From positions 3,100,001-3,164,000 of the forward strand of contig OZ218959.1 of the NCBI GenBank assembly GCA_965112735.1: a stretch of DNA of 64,000 nt, read 5' to 3'. Each line of letters opens with the position of its first letter. The first letter of the stretch is position 1. This stretch comes from Phaeosaccion multiseriatum (lineage: Eukaryota; Ochrophyta, other classes). Below the pieces are notes generated by a model. It had not been told where the DNA came from. It saw nothing but the letters and a program-made list of their open reading frames with translations, and did not search any database. Position numbers and translations under genes: made by a program. Below are positions 9,504 to 20,307 of the stretch, one piece after another.

Positions 9504-12500
9504 CTAGCTAGTGCCGTTCATCAGCAGCCCTGCCTGGGCCGGGGGAGGGGGAGGTCCCACCGCCTTGGCTTGCCTGAGGAAGTCCTGCAAAGCGTTGAGG
9601 CGCTTGTCAATCTCGGACATCTCACCCCCCCCAACCCCACCGTCTGCGCTGCCCCGGACCACCAATCCGCTGCTGCGCACACTGTCATTTCCTCCTCCTC
9701 CTCCTCCTGCTGCTGCTGCTGCTGCCGCACGGCCAACCCCCTCCCCGGCGCTGGCCTGCTGTTGTCGCACCTGCATCTGGCCGCTGGCCCTGAGCGCTTC
9801 CTCCGCGTCTCTTTCCTCTTCTTGCGGAGTCCTCACCGCCACTCTCTTGCCCCCCCCGCCCCCACCCCCTCCTCCCCACCCACTCCCCTCTCGGCTGCTC
9901 CTCAAGTCCCCACTCTCGCGGAGGCTGCTCCTTAGAGTGCCATCTCGGTGAAAGTCCACCGCCATCCTACCTGCTCCTCCCCCTCCCTCTCCCCTACCGA
10001 TAGGACTGCGACTGCCCCGCCTGCTGTTGCCTCCCTCCCCTCGTGAAGATCTCGTCAGGTGGTAGTAATGGCTGGAGGTGCTGCTGCGGTGCTTCGACTC
10101 CGTGGCAGGCCTTGAGCGGCGAGAGGCGCCACGATAACTGCCGCCAGAAGGAGAGTCCAGAGAAGAGGGAGGCCCACCGCCGCCGCCACCACCATCACCA
10201 CCAGTTGGTGATACAGCAGCCGCTGCTCCGCTCCCTTGGGGCCTGGGTCTTCGCCGCCGGTGAGAGGAGGAGTGTGAGTGCTGAGATGACCGCCCTTCTC
10301 CCCCTTCCGAATGCCGCGCCACACCAATAGAAGACGACGACGCCGCACCACCACCATGCGACCTTCTGCCGGACCTTCCCGAGACCCGCGAAGATGCGTT
10401 GGATCCGGCCGAGCTGTACCCCGCAGTGAAGCTTCTGTGGTCCCTTCCCTCCCGTCCATCGGCCCTCTGCCTCGCTCTCCTCGATTGGGACGCACTCCCG
10501 ATGCTGCCGCCACTCCCCCGCCCCACCCCGCCCCCGCCTCGCTCTCTGCTGCTACCCACACTGCCAACACGGCCGCTGCCTCCCCCTCCGTCTGTCGTGT
10601 CTGCTCCTCTGGGCCTCAGCCAAGCCGATCTCTTATCTTGCCCACCTTGTATGATGCCAGTACGCTCCCTCCTCCTCCTGTCCTCCGCCTGTCTGCGCAG
10701 CTTCGCCTCCTTCTCCTTCTGATACCTCGTCGGATCAAAGGCCGGCGGTGGGGTGAGACTCCTTGTACGGCGCTGCTGCCCCCTGTGCCCAGCAGAGGCA
10801 GCCGAAGAGGGCGACACGGCAGCAGACCGGCTCCTCCGAGCCTGATGGTGGCCTGGGCTGGATGAGGTAGCCGTGGTCGTCCTCTCTCGCCTCCTTCTGC
10901 TGCTCACACTGGGCCGCCTACTCCGTCTCCCACCCCCGGTCCCCGCGCTGCTGTCGGAGCCGTACGCACTACTGCTCCCCCCTGGACTTGTCGCTCTCGA
11001 GTAAGCGTGCTGCCGCGAAGACGCCCTCGAAGAAGACCAAGGACGATGCTGCTCGGAATGTGCCTGTGACTGGGAATGCGACTGACGAGGAGGATCGGTC
11101 CTCCGCAGGCGATGGCGAGAAGTGCTGCTGGTGGTGCCGCCAAAGTATCCACCGGTGGTAGCGCCACCCCTTGGACTGCTCCGCCTACTACTGCCACCAA
11201 CGCTGCCTTGGCTCGAGCGACCACGCTCCTGCTGCTGACGAGCCCTTGCGGGGGAGGAGGAGGAGGCATACCCACTGCTCCTACCCCTACCACTGCCGTT
11301 GGCCTTGACCTTCTCGTAGGCCGACAACTTGCGCGACACCTCCCGCAACTTGCTCCGAAGGCGGCGGTTCTCGTCCAGGCTTCGCACTCCCTCGTCCCTC
11401 AAGGCACTCACCTCCCTCTGGTGCTTGATTCTCGCCGTCTCGAGATCGTTGCGACAGTCCTCCACCTCTCCGTGCAGCACCTGAACCCTCTTTTTGAGAG
11501 CGCTCGCGCCCGACAAGGCGGAGGAAGACGCCTCCTTGATCTCTCTTTTGAGCCTCCGAATCTCTTTGGCAGACTCTGTGCGCATCACCTCCAGCTCCTC
11601 CTCCGCCTGCCCCAGGCGGTCTTGAAGCTCCTCTATGACACGCTTGGCCTTGGCGCTAATGGTCTGTTGCTGTTGCTGCTGCTGCTGCTGCTGGGAGGAG
11701 CCCCTGGCCTGGTTCTGCTGCTGCAAGCTTGCCACTTTCCGCTTCAGCTCAGCATTCTCCCCACTGAGTCGATCCAAGCTTGCTCTCATCGCCGCATCTT
11801 CCCTGCCCCCCCCCCTGCCGCCCACGCCGCCGCCGCCCCGCCTCGCTTCCCCCATCTCCCTCCTCAGCCTACCAATCGTCCTCTGCAAAGCCTCAGCAGA
11901 AGGCCTCTCTTCAAAGGCCAGTGGAAGCGGGTAGTGTATCCGATCGAACTCCACTGCGTAGGTGAGGATGAGGTACCGCTTGGTGCTTGCGCGGGAGCTC
12001 ACAGCGCTTGAAAGGGACACTGCACCACTCCCACCCCCCCCTCCACCACCCCCTGCGGCTGCCGCTGCCCCAAATCGGCGGGCCTTCAGCATCTCAAGGT
12101 CTGTGTGTGTGTGAGGTGTAACGCGTGTTCGGGGAAGAGGCAAGACACGAGAAAAGCAAAATGTGGAATGAGCCAGGTGGAGAGGCCTCCCGCGTCTGTG
12201 CTTTTGCGAAAACTCTCTTGTCGTCCGTTTCTCGCCCTCCCTTTCAGCTCCCTCCCTGCCTGGCTCTAAGCCTGCTCGCCTCACCTGCGAAGGTAAGGAG
12301 GTCAACGAACACACTGTCGCTGCTCCCCTCCAGGGCGGTGCTGAGCATCTTGACAAACACGGCGAACTTCTTGAAGTTCCCAGTCTTGTGAGTGATCTCC
12401 TCCACATCTATCGAGAGGGGACCGAGAAGGGGGCCGGGGATGAGGTTAGGGTTGAGGGAGAGTGAGCCAACCAATCACTGAAGAGAGCAGTAGAGATTGT

Positions 12501-12945
12501 TCCAAAGAGCCGTAAGAATGGCATGCATGTTCATTATACAGCTGAGGAAGGAAGTGCAGCGCTCACATTTGGCGGAGAAGGTGCCTGCCCAGCGGTCGTT
12601 GGTGCTGTCTGTCTCTGCTTCTATCCGTAGCACGCCTTGTTGGCTCGCCAGGGACGTGTTGATCACGTAGGTCACACTGTTTTGGGAAGCGAAAGCAAAG
12701 ATTGGATGCTGAGGAACGCAGTATGTGCACGGAGACGCACCGAGACGAGGTGCTGGTGCTGTGGTGGAGAGGGTGGTGATCGTCGTGGTCCTTTGCTCCC
12801 ACCAAGACCCTGCCTACCCTGCCTTTCCCATGCCCCACAACGCGAAGAGGGCCCCCTCTCCATCAATCTCCCTCTCCCTCCCTCCGCCTTCTTACCCGTG
12901 GAAAGTGAGCTCATTGGTTTGCTGAAAGTCCTGCAAACTGCCCAT
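9504..12945 (-). CDS. CCDC61: CCDC61/VFL3, basal-body and centriole protein
   Basis: Exons 12896-12945, 12567-12676, 12285-12407 and 9504-12100 join in phase to 959 residues (human about 510). The N-terminal XRCC4-like head is spread over the first exons: TYVINTSLASQQGVLRIEAE, then VEEITHKTGNFKKFAVFVKM and VFVDLLTFAGDLEMLKARR. The hallmark KRYLILTYAVEFDRIHYPLP follows after a Gly/Ser linker (about residues 136-156). A coiled coil then runs over about 160-400. The middle is a long Ser/Arg/Gly-rich disordered region. FDPTRYQKEKEAKLRRQAED and the C-terminal MSEIDKRLNALQDFLRQAK match the conserved human C-terminal blocks. VFL3/CCDC61 assembles filaments at basal bodies and orients centrioles, so this is evidence for a flagellate or centriole-bearing stage. 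The family call is secure. Only the length of the disordered middle is unusual. Confidence 0.95.
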
Positions 12946-13483
12946 CCTGTCCTGCAGAAAGAACCGCCAGTCTGCCCGCCCTCTGGGCCCTGATTATTCT
13001 ACATGGAAGAAACAGAGTTTGTGTGCTTTGCTCCCAGCCTTCTCCTCCGCGCGCCCGGCTGCAAGTGGGTGCTGGCTGATAGCTGTGTTAAACCTTTTGC
13101 CGTTTGCTCTCCGTCTTCTATATTTCCCCTGCCTTTGCCCTTTTGTCCTTTCCCACCAGCAAATACCTACGCGAGGGTTTCGTAAACACCTGGACACGAC
13201 TCCCCTTGTATTCCTCTTTTTTGCTGGGGCTTCAGCGCAATCGCTCTGTTCTTGCTTTTGCTCTTGTCGCCCGCCTTTCAAACGCGATGGTATCACAGTA
13301 AGTCAACGATTTCGATAGTCCGATTTGGGCTCGGCCCGCCATTTTGTGTCGAGGGGTGCAGAGGCTTTTAGAGAACCCCGCCGTTGACTAAGAAAAGAAC
13401 AGCCGCAGCCTCTCGTCGCGCGTACTGCTGCTGCTTAGGGTGGACTTGACGGAAGGAGGAGTTGTCGACTGCTTGAGGCAAGG
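12946..13483. promoter_or_regulatory. Divergent promoter region, CCDC61 and VTE6-like genes
   Basis: This 538-base region lies between two outward-facing starts. Short open frames here have no family resemblance. No TATA box was recognised with confidence. Confidence 0.4.
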
Positions 13484-14707
13484 ATGCCTACTTCTCTCTC
13501 ACTCCTCGTTCTTCTGTTTGGCTCCGCGTCCTACTTCAAGTCCGCCGCAGCCTTCTCCTTGTCTCCCCTATCGGCAAGAGCAAGCGTGAGAACGTCCAGA
13601 TCCCAGAGGCCAGGCCAGATCTCTGGAACGACGTCGTTCCTTCTTGCGGCACCCCTCTCATCGGCCTCGGCGTCGCCGACAGGAGGATGGACACGACCAC
13701 GAGCAAGACGCACGTCTGCACACACGATGACGATGCGCACAGGGGCATCTCCCAGCCGCTTCCTCTCGTCGGCGATGAGGAAGCTTCGATCCCCTCCTTG
13801 TTCGCTGCAAGACAAGAGCAGCAGCGGCAGGACGAGGAGTGAACGAGCCGTAGCCTCCCCCAGTACGCGTCTCGCGGCGCTTCCAGCAGCCATTCAAGGA
13901 GCCTTCTCGTCCCTTACGCCTCTCGGGCAGCAGGCGGCCCAATCTGGAGTCGTCAACACGGTGTTGGGGTCCCTCCTCGCCGTGACGGGCAAGTACAAGA
14001 GCTCGCTCACCAAGGCCGGGCTAGCGCACAGCTACCTCCTGGGCGTTGTCCTGTGGGCCTGCCTGGGGTGGCAAGGGTGGGCCACCTGCCTTGCGTACCT
14101 CATCTTTGGCTCTGCGGTGACCAAGGTCAGAATGGCGGAGAAGGAAGCCAAAGGGATAGCGGAAGGCAGAGGAGGAAGGAGAGGCCCGGAGAACGTGTGG
14201 GGCTCTGCGGCTACCGCGGCCATGTGCGCTCTCGCGGCGGTCTGGTACGGCGGGGCCTGGCAGCAGGTGTACGCACACAGTGCTAATGCCGGATACGTGG
14301 CCCTTGCCAAGCTTGGCTTCGTATCGAGTCTGGCCACCAAGTTGAGCGACACCTTTGCGAGTGAGATTGGCAAGGCCTACGGCAAGAGCACCTTCCTCAT
14401 CACCACGCTCAGGAGTGTTCCTCCAGGGACGGAGGGAGCAGTCAGTCTGGAGGGGACCCTGGCCGGGGTGGTTGGGTCGGTCATCATTGCCATGTTCGGT
14501 GTGGGAGTGGGCCTCATCTCAGGAAGGAAGGACGTGCTCGTGACCATGCTCGCGGCCTTTGTTGCCACCAACATTGAGAGCTTGCTGGGGGCCACTGTCC
14601 AGGGCAAGAAGGGGCTGGAGTGGGTGTCCAACGAGCTGATTAACTTCATCAACACGTTGTGCGGGGCGGTGGTGGCCATCGTGGTGACCATTGCTCTACG
14701 GGGCTGA
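13484..14707 (+). CDS. VTE6: Plastid DUF92 protein, VTE6-like phytyl-phosphate kinase
   Basis: A single-exon gene of 407 residues. The N-terminus is a signal peptide (SLSLLVLLFG...) ending in KSAAAF|SLSP, followed by a Ser/Arg-rich transit-peptide-like stretch of about 110 residues, i.e. a bipartite plastid signal. The DUF92/TMEM19 domain occupies about 140-405. It has a glycine-rich first helix (GVVNTVLGSLLAVTG), VTKVRMAEKEAKGIAE, then KLSDTFASEIGKAYGKSTF, the conserved block with an acidic pair, and LRSVPPGTEGAVSLEGTLAG. Several hydrophobic helices and the C-terminal NELINFINTLCGAVVAI follow. Plant VTE6 phosphorylates phytyl phosphate to phytyl diphosphate for tocopherol and phylloquinone synthesis. 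Substrate here is inferred from family and plastid targeting. Confidence 0.88.
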   Translation: MPTSLSLLVLLFGSASYFKSAAAFSLSPLSARASVRTSRSQRPGQISGTTSFLLAAPLSSASASPTGGWTRPRARRTSAHTMTMRTGASPSRFLSSAMRKLRSPPCSLQDKSSSGRTRSERAVASPSTRLAALPAAIQGAFSSLTPLGQQAAQSGVVNTVLGSLLAVTGKYKSSLTKAGLAHSYLLGVVLWACLGWQGWATCLAYLIFGSAVTKVRMAEKEAKGIAEGRGGRRGPENVWGSAATAAMCALAAVWYGGAWQQVYAHSANAGYVALAKLGFVSSLATKLSDTFASEIGKAYGKSTFLITTLRSVPPGTEGAVSLEGTLAGVVGSVIIAMFGVGVGLISGRKDVLVTMLAAFVATNIESLLGATVQGKKGLEWVSNELINFINTLCGAVVAIVVTIALRG

Positions 14708-15092
14708 TTTCGGTGTAAGCAGCAGTTAGTTCGGTAGTTATATTTATTTGAAGTATCAGTTAGTAAGTGATGCATAGGGCCGGGAGCCGCGGCAGTAGCA
14801 AGCGCCCGTTTCCCCCTTTAGGGCTTGCTTTTAAAATAGAGTCACTTTCACAACACAATACGGTAAGCTTTGTTGCCGCCGCTGAGGGGACTTTCCCCCC
14901 CCTTCTCTCCAGCACGGGCTTTCCTAATTTTAATTAACATTTAAAAAAAAAAAAATGAATAATGATCAGTGAATATGAATATTAAATGCTTGGGAATGGT
15001 GTAGGTCTCAATAAAATCTGTCTTCTTATGTTCATCTTTCCACTACATGAGCGAGCACACCCTCCCGTGGATGCCCTCCTACCAAGTGAGCT
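14708..15092. other. Convergent intergenic region, VTE6-like and ALG6 3' ends
   Basis: AT-rich 3' flank with a run of A at 14943-14954 and AATAAA-like signals (for example CAATAAAATC near 15010) that could serve as polyadenylation elements for the plus-strand gene. No gene was recognised. Confidence 0.5.
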
Positions 15093-18000
15093 CTACACCC
15101 TCCACTGCCAGCACACCCCGATGACGTACGCGACGACGAGGTTTGCACATGTAAAGAGCGCGTTGAGCGACGGATGCAGGTGTGGGTAACGCTCGGGCAC
15201 GAGGGAGGCAGGCAAGAAGGCCTCGAATGCCTGTAGCACCATCATCCCCGCGCCGGACAGGCAAATGACCACCACAAAGGGGCGCCGAGGGAGCCAGCGA
15301 CCGAAGGGCCCTTGCTCGAAGGCTACCGCCTCGCCTCGGGGCTTGTGCTTGCCCGGCACGGCCGCTGCTACGAGAGGTGCCAGCCAGAAGCTCAGACACG
15401 CGTACAAGGCCTGGCAAGCCGCGTATTGGAGAATCTAGGGAGAGAGGGGGTGGGGGGGGTAAAGGCGCGGGGGTAGTTTAAGGTTAATCGGCACAAGAGC
15501 AGCGAACGTGCCCCTTCTGTTGTGTACGTCGAATCATAGAGTGCCGTCGCTTTGTACCGTCCGGGTCATACACTGAAACTGAAACTGAAATGCCTCCTCC
15601 TCTCCTACCTGGCCATCCCTGCGCAGGAGTGGTGCCATGCTAAAGCCTCCCAACAGCTGCAGCCAGGACACAACGAGAGGACTGTCCCCCCACAGCAGGC
15701 CCATGGGGGCCAGGGCCAGCAGCAGGCTCTTCTCGTGCACCTGAGGAGGGAGGGAGGGAGGGGAGGGAGGGAGGGAGGAATGGGAGGGGGAGGGAGGAGA
15801 CGGAGGGAGGAAGGGGTGTGAGGAAGGGGAGGAAGGGAGGGAGGGAGGGAGGGGAGGAAGGGAGGGAGCGAGGGGAGAAGGGAGGCAGGAAGGAAGGGAG
15901 GGAGGGAGGGAGGGGAGGGAGGGAGGGAGGGAGAGAGAAAGTGAGAGAGAGGTAGGTTTATAGGTATATAGACAAATAGGTAGGTAGGCAAGTAAGTAGG
16001 TGTAGGTGCGGTGTAGTACAGAGGAGCTCAACAAGAGGAGCAGGGAGGGCCGCGGTCTGGTCTGGTCAGGGTGGGTTCGGACTGTGGGACAGCAAACAAG
16101 TAAGCAAGCAAGCAAGGAAGCTGGCAACTCTATATACCTCATCTTCTTTGAGTTGAAACTGTACTCGACCATGTACATGCACATAACATTACGTACCTGG
16201 AAGCTGGCGAGGAAGAAGGCGAGAGCGCTGTTGTGCATGGCCAGCAGAAAGCGCCGGGTGGGGGGAAGGCCCTGTGAAGACGCGCCCTTCCGCCTCAGCA
16301 GATCAATCCCCACGGGCAGCAAGAGCAGCAAGGTGAGCCCCGTCTGAGCACAGGGACGCGAGGATGGCAGTGGATGGCGGTGGAAGGGGCGTGGGTTAGG
16401 CTGCGCGAGAGTACAGATCCACCTTAGGACTTTGGCACGGGAGGATGGCAGTGGATGGCCGTGGATGGAAGTGGATGAGACCCGACAGGGACAGGGAACA
16501 GGGCCAGAGACAGAGCCTTGGTCACCTGCGAACGAGTATTCGCGCTCCTAAAGCCCCCCAACCAAAAGGCGTAAGTAAGTCCTCGCGCTTGAGGCCAGCG
16601 ACGCGATGTCACTCTTCTCCCTCTCTCTCCCTCTCTCTGTGTCCCAGTCCCCCCCCCCCCCTCTCTCCCTCTCTCTCCTAAGAGCGCTTACCGACAGTAA
16701 CGGGAGCTGGTCAGGGTCAGCTCTCTCCCTCATATTCAGCAACACGTCGGCTGTGTACCATAGATTCCCCACCTTGTCCTCAAATAGGCCGCGGTGGAAG
16801 GGGAACTGCCGCTTGAGGACCTGCGGCGGGGGAGAGAGGGAGGCCGGGGGGGAGGGACAGAGGGAGGGAGGGAGGGAGGGAGGGAGGGAGGGACAGAGGG
16901 AGCGAGGGAGGGGGTGAGGAGGTGAGGGAAGGAGGAGGGAGGGGGTGAGGGAGGGAGGGAGGGAGGGAAGGGGGGAAGGAGGGAGAGAGAGAGGGGGGGG
17001 GAGGGCAGGGGTGCATACGGTGTTCCGTTGGCGCTTTGTTTCACCTGCTGGAGAGAATGGAGGCACTGCTTGTCGCCGGCCGGAAAGAGGCAGAACGGCC
17101 ACCACAGGGCGGCGAACGAGCAGAGCACCACCACACCAAGCTGCAGTACGCGCCAAAGGCTCCCTGCGGTAGCGTGTTGGGATAGAGCAGTCAGTCGCGT
17201 GTGGAAGCAGTGAGTGAGAGGGGGGGTAGTGGCGACAGAGAGATGGGAGACAGAGGCTCATGAAATAAGGTCAGAGAGAAGGTGGCACACAAGCGGGCTC
17301 GGGACATGTCTGCTGTATTTGGTAGGGGTATGGGGTCTACAATGGACTACAATCAATAATCAGGTACCGTTATGGGTCTACAATGGACTACAATCAATAA
17401 TCTGGTAACGGTATGGGTCTACAATGGACTACAATCCGAGCCCTTAAAGGCGCAGCTTTTTGCCTTTTCCACTGCATACATACATGGTCGTCCTCCCGCC
17501 CCTCAAACCCACCCCCACATCTCAACACTCTCTCCCTGCACGCACACACACACACCCACGCACACACCCACGCACACACACAAACACACGCACACGCATA
17601 CAAGAGTATGAGAGCTCTCATGTCGGCAAAAAGGCGGTCTATCCTCTGACGCTCGCTCACTCACTCACTCACTCACTCGCTCACTCGCTCACTTGCTCAG
17701 TCACTCAGTCACTCACTCACCAAAGGGGAAGGCATGCTTCCTCAGACTCTGGTTGAGGAGGAAGAAGAAAAACACAGGCGCGTAATACAGTGCCATTTGC
17801 TTGAAATTCAGCGCAAGGCAAAAGAGCACGCTGCCGAGCATATCTTCAGGGATGGCAGCGGATGGGAGGGGAGGGGAGGGGAGGGGAGGGGAGCACGAGG
17901 GAGGGAGAGAGAGAGAGAGTGATGAGGGTGAGTGGAGCAAACAAGCCACCCAAGGACGCGGGAATAAACTCCAGAGTCTAACACCCGCCGCACCAAGACG

Positions 18001-18936
18001 CGTATCGACCCATCCATCGTGCAATCCTACCAGCCCTCAGTGTGTTTTACTTTCTCCCTGCGCTGCTGTGCCCTTCGCCCTCCACCCCCACTCACCATAC
18101 CCGCTGCAAACGGCGGCCGCAGCTCCCAACGCTAGGCCCAGACAGGTGGAATTGTACTGAAAGTGCCCATGGTCGATGAGCAGTAGCGCCGGCTGGAGCA
18201 GCACCAGCAGCAGCACCCACGGAGAGCATGAGAGAGAGGCCTTGGCCTTGCCCTTTCCCTTTCCCTTGCCCTTTCCCTTTCCCTTGCCATTGCCCCTGAT
18301 ACGGCCACTGCCACAGTGCAGAATGGCCAGCAGCGCGACGACCGCGGGGAGGTAGACGAGCGCCTCGGTGGCCAGGACCGTACCTCGCATAAACAGTTTG
18401 TGCTCGGTGGTTTCGAATCCCCGGCTCGCCGAGAGAGCCATGGAGGAGGGGTCTAGGAGGGCGGACAGCCTTCCGCACACCCAGCTCACGTAGGCGGTCA
18501 GGGGAGGGTAGTCCAAGCCCCAGTACGGCAAGTCGTACCTGCAGCGAGGGGAAGGAGGAGGTGGGGGGGGGGGTGCGTAGGTGTGAAGAACAAGGGAGTA
18601 CAAGTTGAGGGAGGATAATGCGCTGAGGAAAGTTCTTGACACCCACATATCATTCCCAAAACTGCTCCCAATGACGCACCAATACCATTCCCCGACGGGC
18701 AGGGCGGTGGTGAGCTCCATCCAGTGGCGCTGCGCCTCGTAGTCGCCGAAGGTTGGCGGCACGCCCTCCCCCGAGTACCCACCCCGGGCCACAAGCAGGC
18801 GCACGAGCAAGGCCAGCACGAGAATTAAGGATAGAGGAGGATCCAGCAACTGGAATACGCCCTCCTCTACTTTTGCTTTGCCTCCCTCCTGCTGGCTGCT
18901 CTGCGGCTCCTCCTGGCGGGAAAGTGCAGTCGGCAT
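15093..18936 (-). CDS. ALG6: ALG6, dolichyl-P-Glc:Man9GlcNAc2-PP-dolichol alpha-1,3-glucosyltransferase
   Basis: Eight exons join in phase: 18680-18936, 18096-18538, 17721-17843, 17045-17163, 16692-16820, 16197-16343, 15609-15740 and 15093-15434, giving 563 residues (human 507). The protein is a polytopic ER GT-C enzyme that adds the first glucose to the lipid-linked oligosaccharide. Diagnostic blocks are FGDYEAQRHWMELTTALPVG (first lumenal loop, containing the Asp known as the catalytic base in yeast ALG6), YWGLDYPPLTAYVSWVCG, ASRGFETTEHKLFMRGTVLA, GHFQYNSTCLGLALGA, GSVLFCLALNFKQMALYYAP, FPFHRGLFEDKVGNLW and FQVHEKSLLLALAPMGLLWG. The start is the ATG at 18936, as the longer upstream frame has no ATG. 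Introns carry GGGA and GTGA microsatellites. An insertion of KGKGK-type repeats (about 18240-18290) sits between two membrane helices. It is divergently arranged with the light-harvesting gene. Confidence 0.95.
15740..15945. repeat. GGGA/GGAG microsatellite in an ALG6 intron
   Basis: Purine-rich GAGG/GGGA units fill most of the intron upstream of the exon starting at 15740. On the ALG6 sense strand this is a pyrimidine tract. A second similar array lies at about 16855-17010 in the preceding intron. Confidence 0.9.
17646..17720. repeat. Tetranucleotide array abutting an ALG6 5' splice site
   Basis: On the ALG6 sense strand the intron starts at 17720 with GTGAGTGAGTGA and continues as GTGA-like units with CGAG and CTGAG variants. 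The array is continuous with the splice donor. Confidence 0.85.
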
Positions 18937-19458
18937 TTGCGCATCCAAGCGCTGACGGGAAAGCACAAGATACGGTCGGACCGGCCTGCGTAAGCGGCGC
19001 TTACGGCTTCTATAAGGAGAGCTTCCGCAATCGCATCATTCCCCGCGGCAGACCGGCTGGCCGACCACAGACCGCCTTCCTTTTCCCCAGGAACTCTTTT
19101 CGCTTGGATGAATATATTCCCCAGCTGTTCTTGCCCTCGCAGCTTCCGCACTCCTGTCCCTCAGTTGCCTTGGTCCCGGGATCAGCTGCCACGGGCGTGT
19201 AATCGCTCCAACCCTCACTGCTCGACACACCACACACCAATGAAACAATAACAAATACGATCAACGGGTAAACGGAAGCATATAGGACGGCGCCAACTGT
19301 GACTCCGCGGCGCACCAACTTGCCAGCGCCGAAACACCACCTCACACCGGTTGACTCACATGTGAAAATGATGCGTGCCTTTTCAGAAAAACGCACACAC
19401 CCTCCTTCCCTACCACAAACACATTATAAATTAAAGCAACCCCATCCAAGGAATTAAT
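18937..19458. promoter_or_regulatory. Divergent promoter region, ALG6 and light-harvesting genes
   Basis: This 522-base region lies between the two starts. A TATAAA at 19425-19430 is only about 29 bases upstream of the light-harvesting ATG, so if it is a TATA box the 5' leader would be extremely short. It may be chance. Confidence 0.35.
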
Positions 19459-20307
19459 ATGAAGACCGCCACCATTGCTTGTGCGCTGGGCGTGACCCTG
19501 TCTGGGGTTTCGGGCTTTATGGTGCCCACTGGCCTGCCCGCCGTGGCCAGGACTAACGGCAGGACCGGCCTGCGAATGAGCGAGGGGGTTGAGGGCGCCG
19601 TGGAGGAGGTCGTGGGTGCGGTAGAAGAGGCTGTGGAGGAGGTGGCTCCGGTAGCTCCGGTAATGCCCGAGGCGCCCCGAGTCGTGGGAACCAGCGCCGC
19701 ACTGCCCTTCATGGACCGCCCCAGTGTGTTGGACTCCGTGGCACTGGCCGGCGACTCCGGCTTCGACCCCTTCGGACTCGCCAAGGACACCAAGACGCTG
19801 TTGTTCATGCGAGAGGCCGAGATCAAGCACTGCCGCCTGGCGATGCTGGCCGCGGCGGGCTGGCCGCTTGCCGAGCTCTTCGACAAGAGCATCGCGGGGG
19901 CGTTGGGTGTGTCACCCGCCCCCATCGAGGTCACCGCCGGCCTCAGCCCCAGCTTGCTGAACGGCGGCCTCGGGCAGATCTCTCCCCTGTACTGGGGCTT
20001 CGTGCTTGGGCTGTCTTCGGCCGTCGAGATTTACGAGAGGAAGGTCAAGGCCGACTCGGCGGACCACATCGCCGGTGACCTCGGCTTCGATCCCTTTGGA
20101 CTGTACCCTACCGATGCTGCGGGCCAAATGACGATGAGGACGAAGGAGATCAAGAACGGACGCATGGCGATGGTGGCGATTGTCCTCTTCGCGGCACAAG
20201 AGTTCCTCTTCAGCACCCCTGTGTCGGAGGGCAGTTCGGTGTTCTTCAAGCCCCTGCCCCAGGTGCTGGGCGACTACTTCCAGAGCATGAACACATTCCT
20301 GCAGTAG
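19459..20307 (+). CDS. Chlorophyll-binding light-harvesting protein (FCP/LHC superfamily)
   Basis: An uninterrupted gene of 282 residues. The N-terminus MKTATIACALGVTLSGVSGF|MVP is a signal peptide with the Phe-containing cleavage site of secondary plastids, followed by a short transit peptide ending near RTGLRMSE. An acidic Val/Glu/Ala/Pro linker precedes the LHC core. Helix 1 contains REAEIKHCRLAMLAAAGWPL and helix 3 contains RTKEIKNGRMAMVAIVLFAA. These are the paired E..H/N.R motifs that bind chlorophyll and cross-brace helices 1 and 3. Helix 2 is around WGFVLGLSSAVEIYERKV. Each of helices 1 and 3 is preceded by a GFDPFGL element. It should sit in the thylakoid membrane, binding chlorophyll and carotenoid. 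The exact subfamily (fucoxanthin/violaxanthin type or red-lineage PSI type) cannot be settled here. Confidence 0.93.
   Translation: MKTATIACALGVTLSGVSGFMVPTGLPAVARTNGRTGLRMSEGVEGAVEEVVGAVEEAVEEVAPVAPVMPEAPRVVGTSAALPFMDRPSVLDSVALAGDSGFDPFGLAKDTKTLLFMREAEIKHCRLAMLAAAGWPLAELFDKSIAGALGVSPAPIEVTAGLSPSLLNGGLGQISPLYWGFVLGLSSAVEIYERKVKADSADHIAGDLGFDPFGLYPTDAAGQMTMRTKEIKNGRMAMVAIVLFAAQEFLFSTPVSEGSSVFFKPLPQVLGDYFQSMNTFLQ

Noticed and set aside
19425-19430. TATA box for the light-harvesting gene
   Set aside because: It is so close to the ATG that almost no 5' leader would remain. Kept only as a weak remark.
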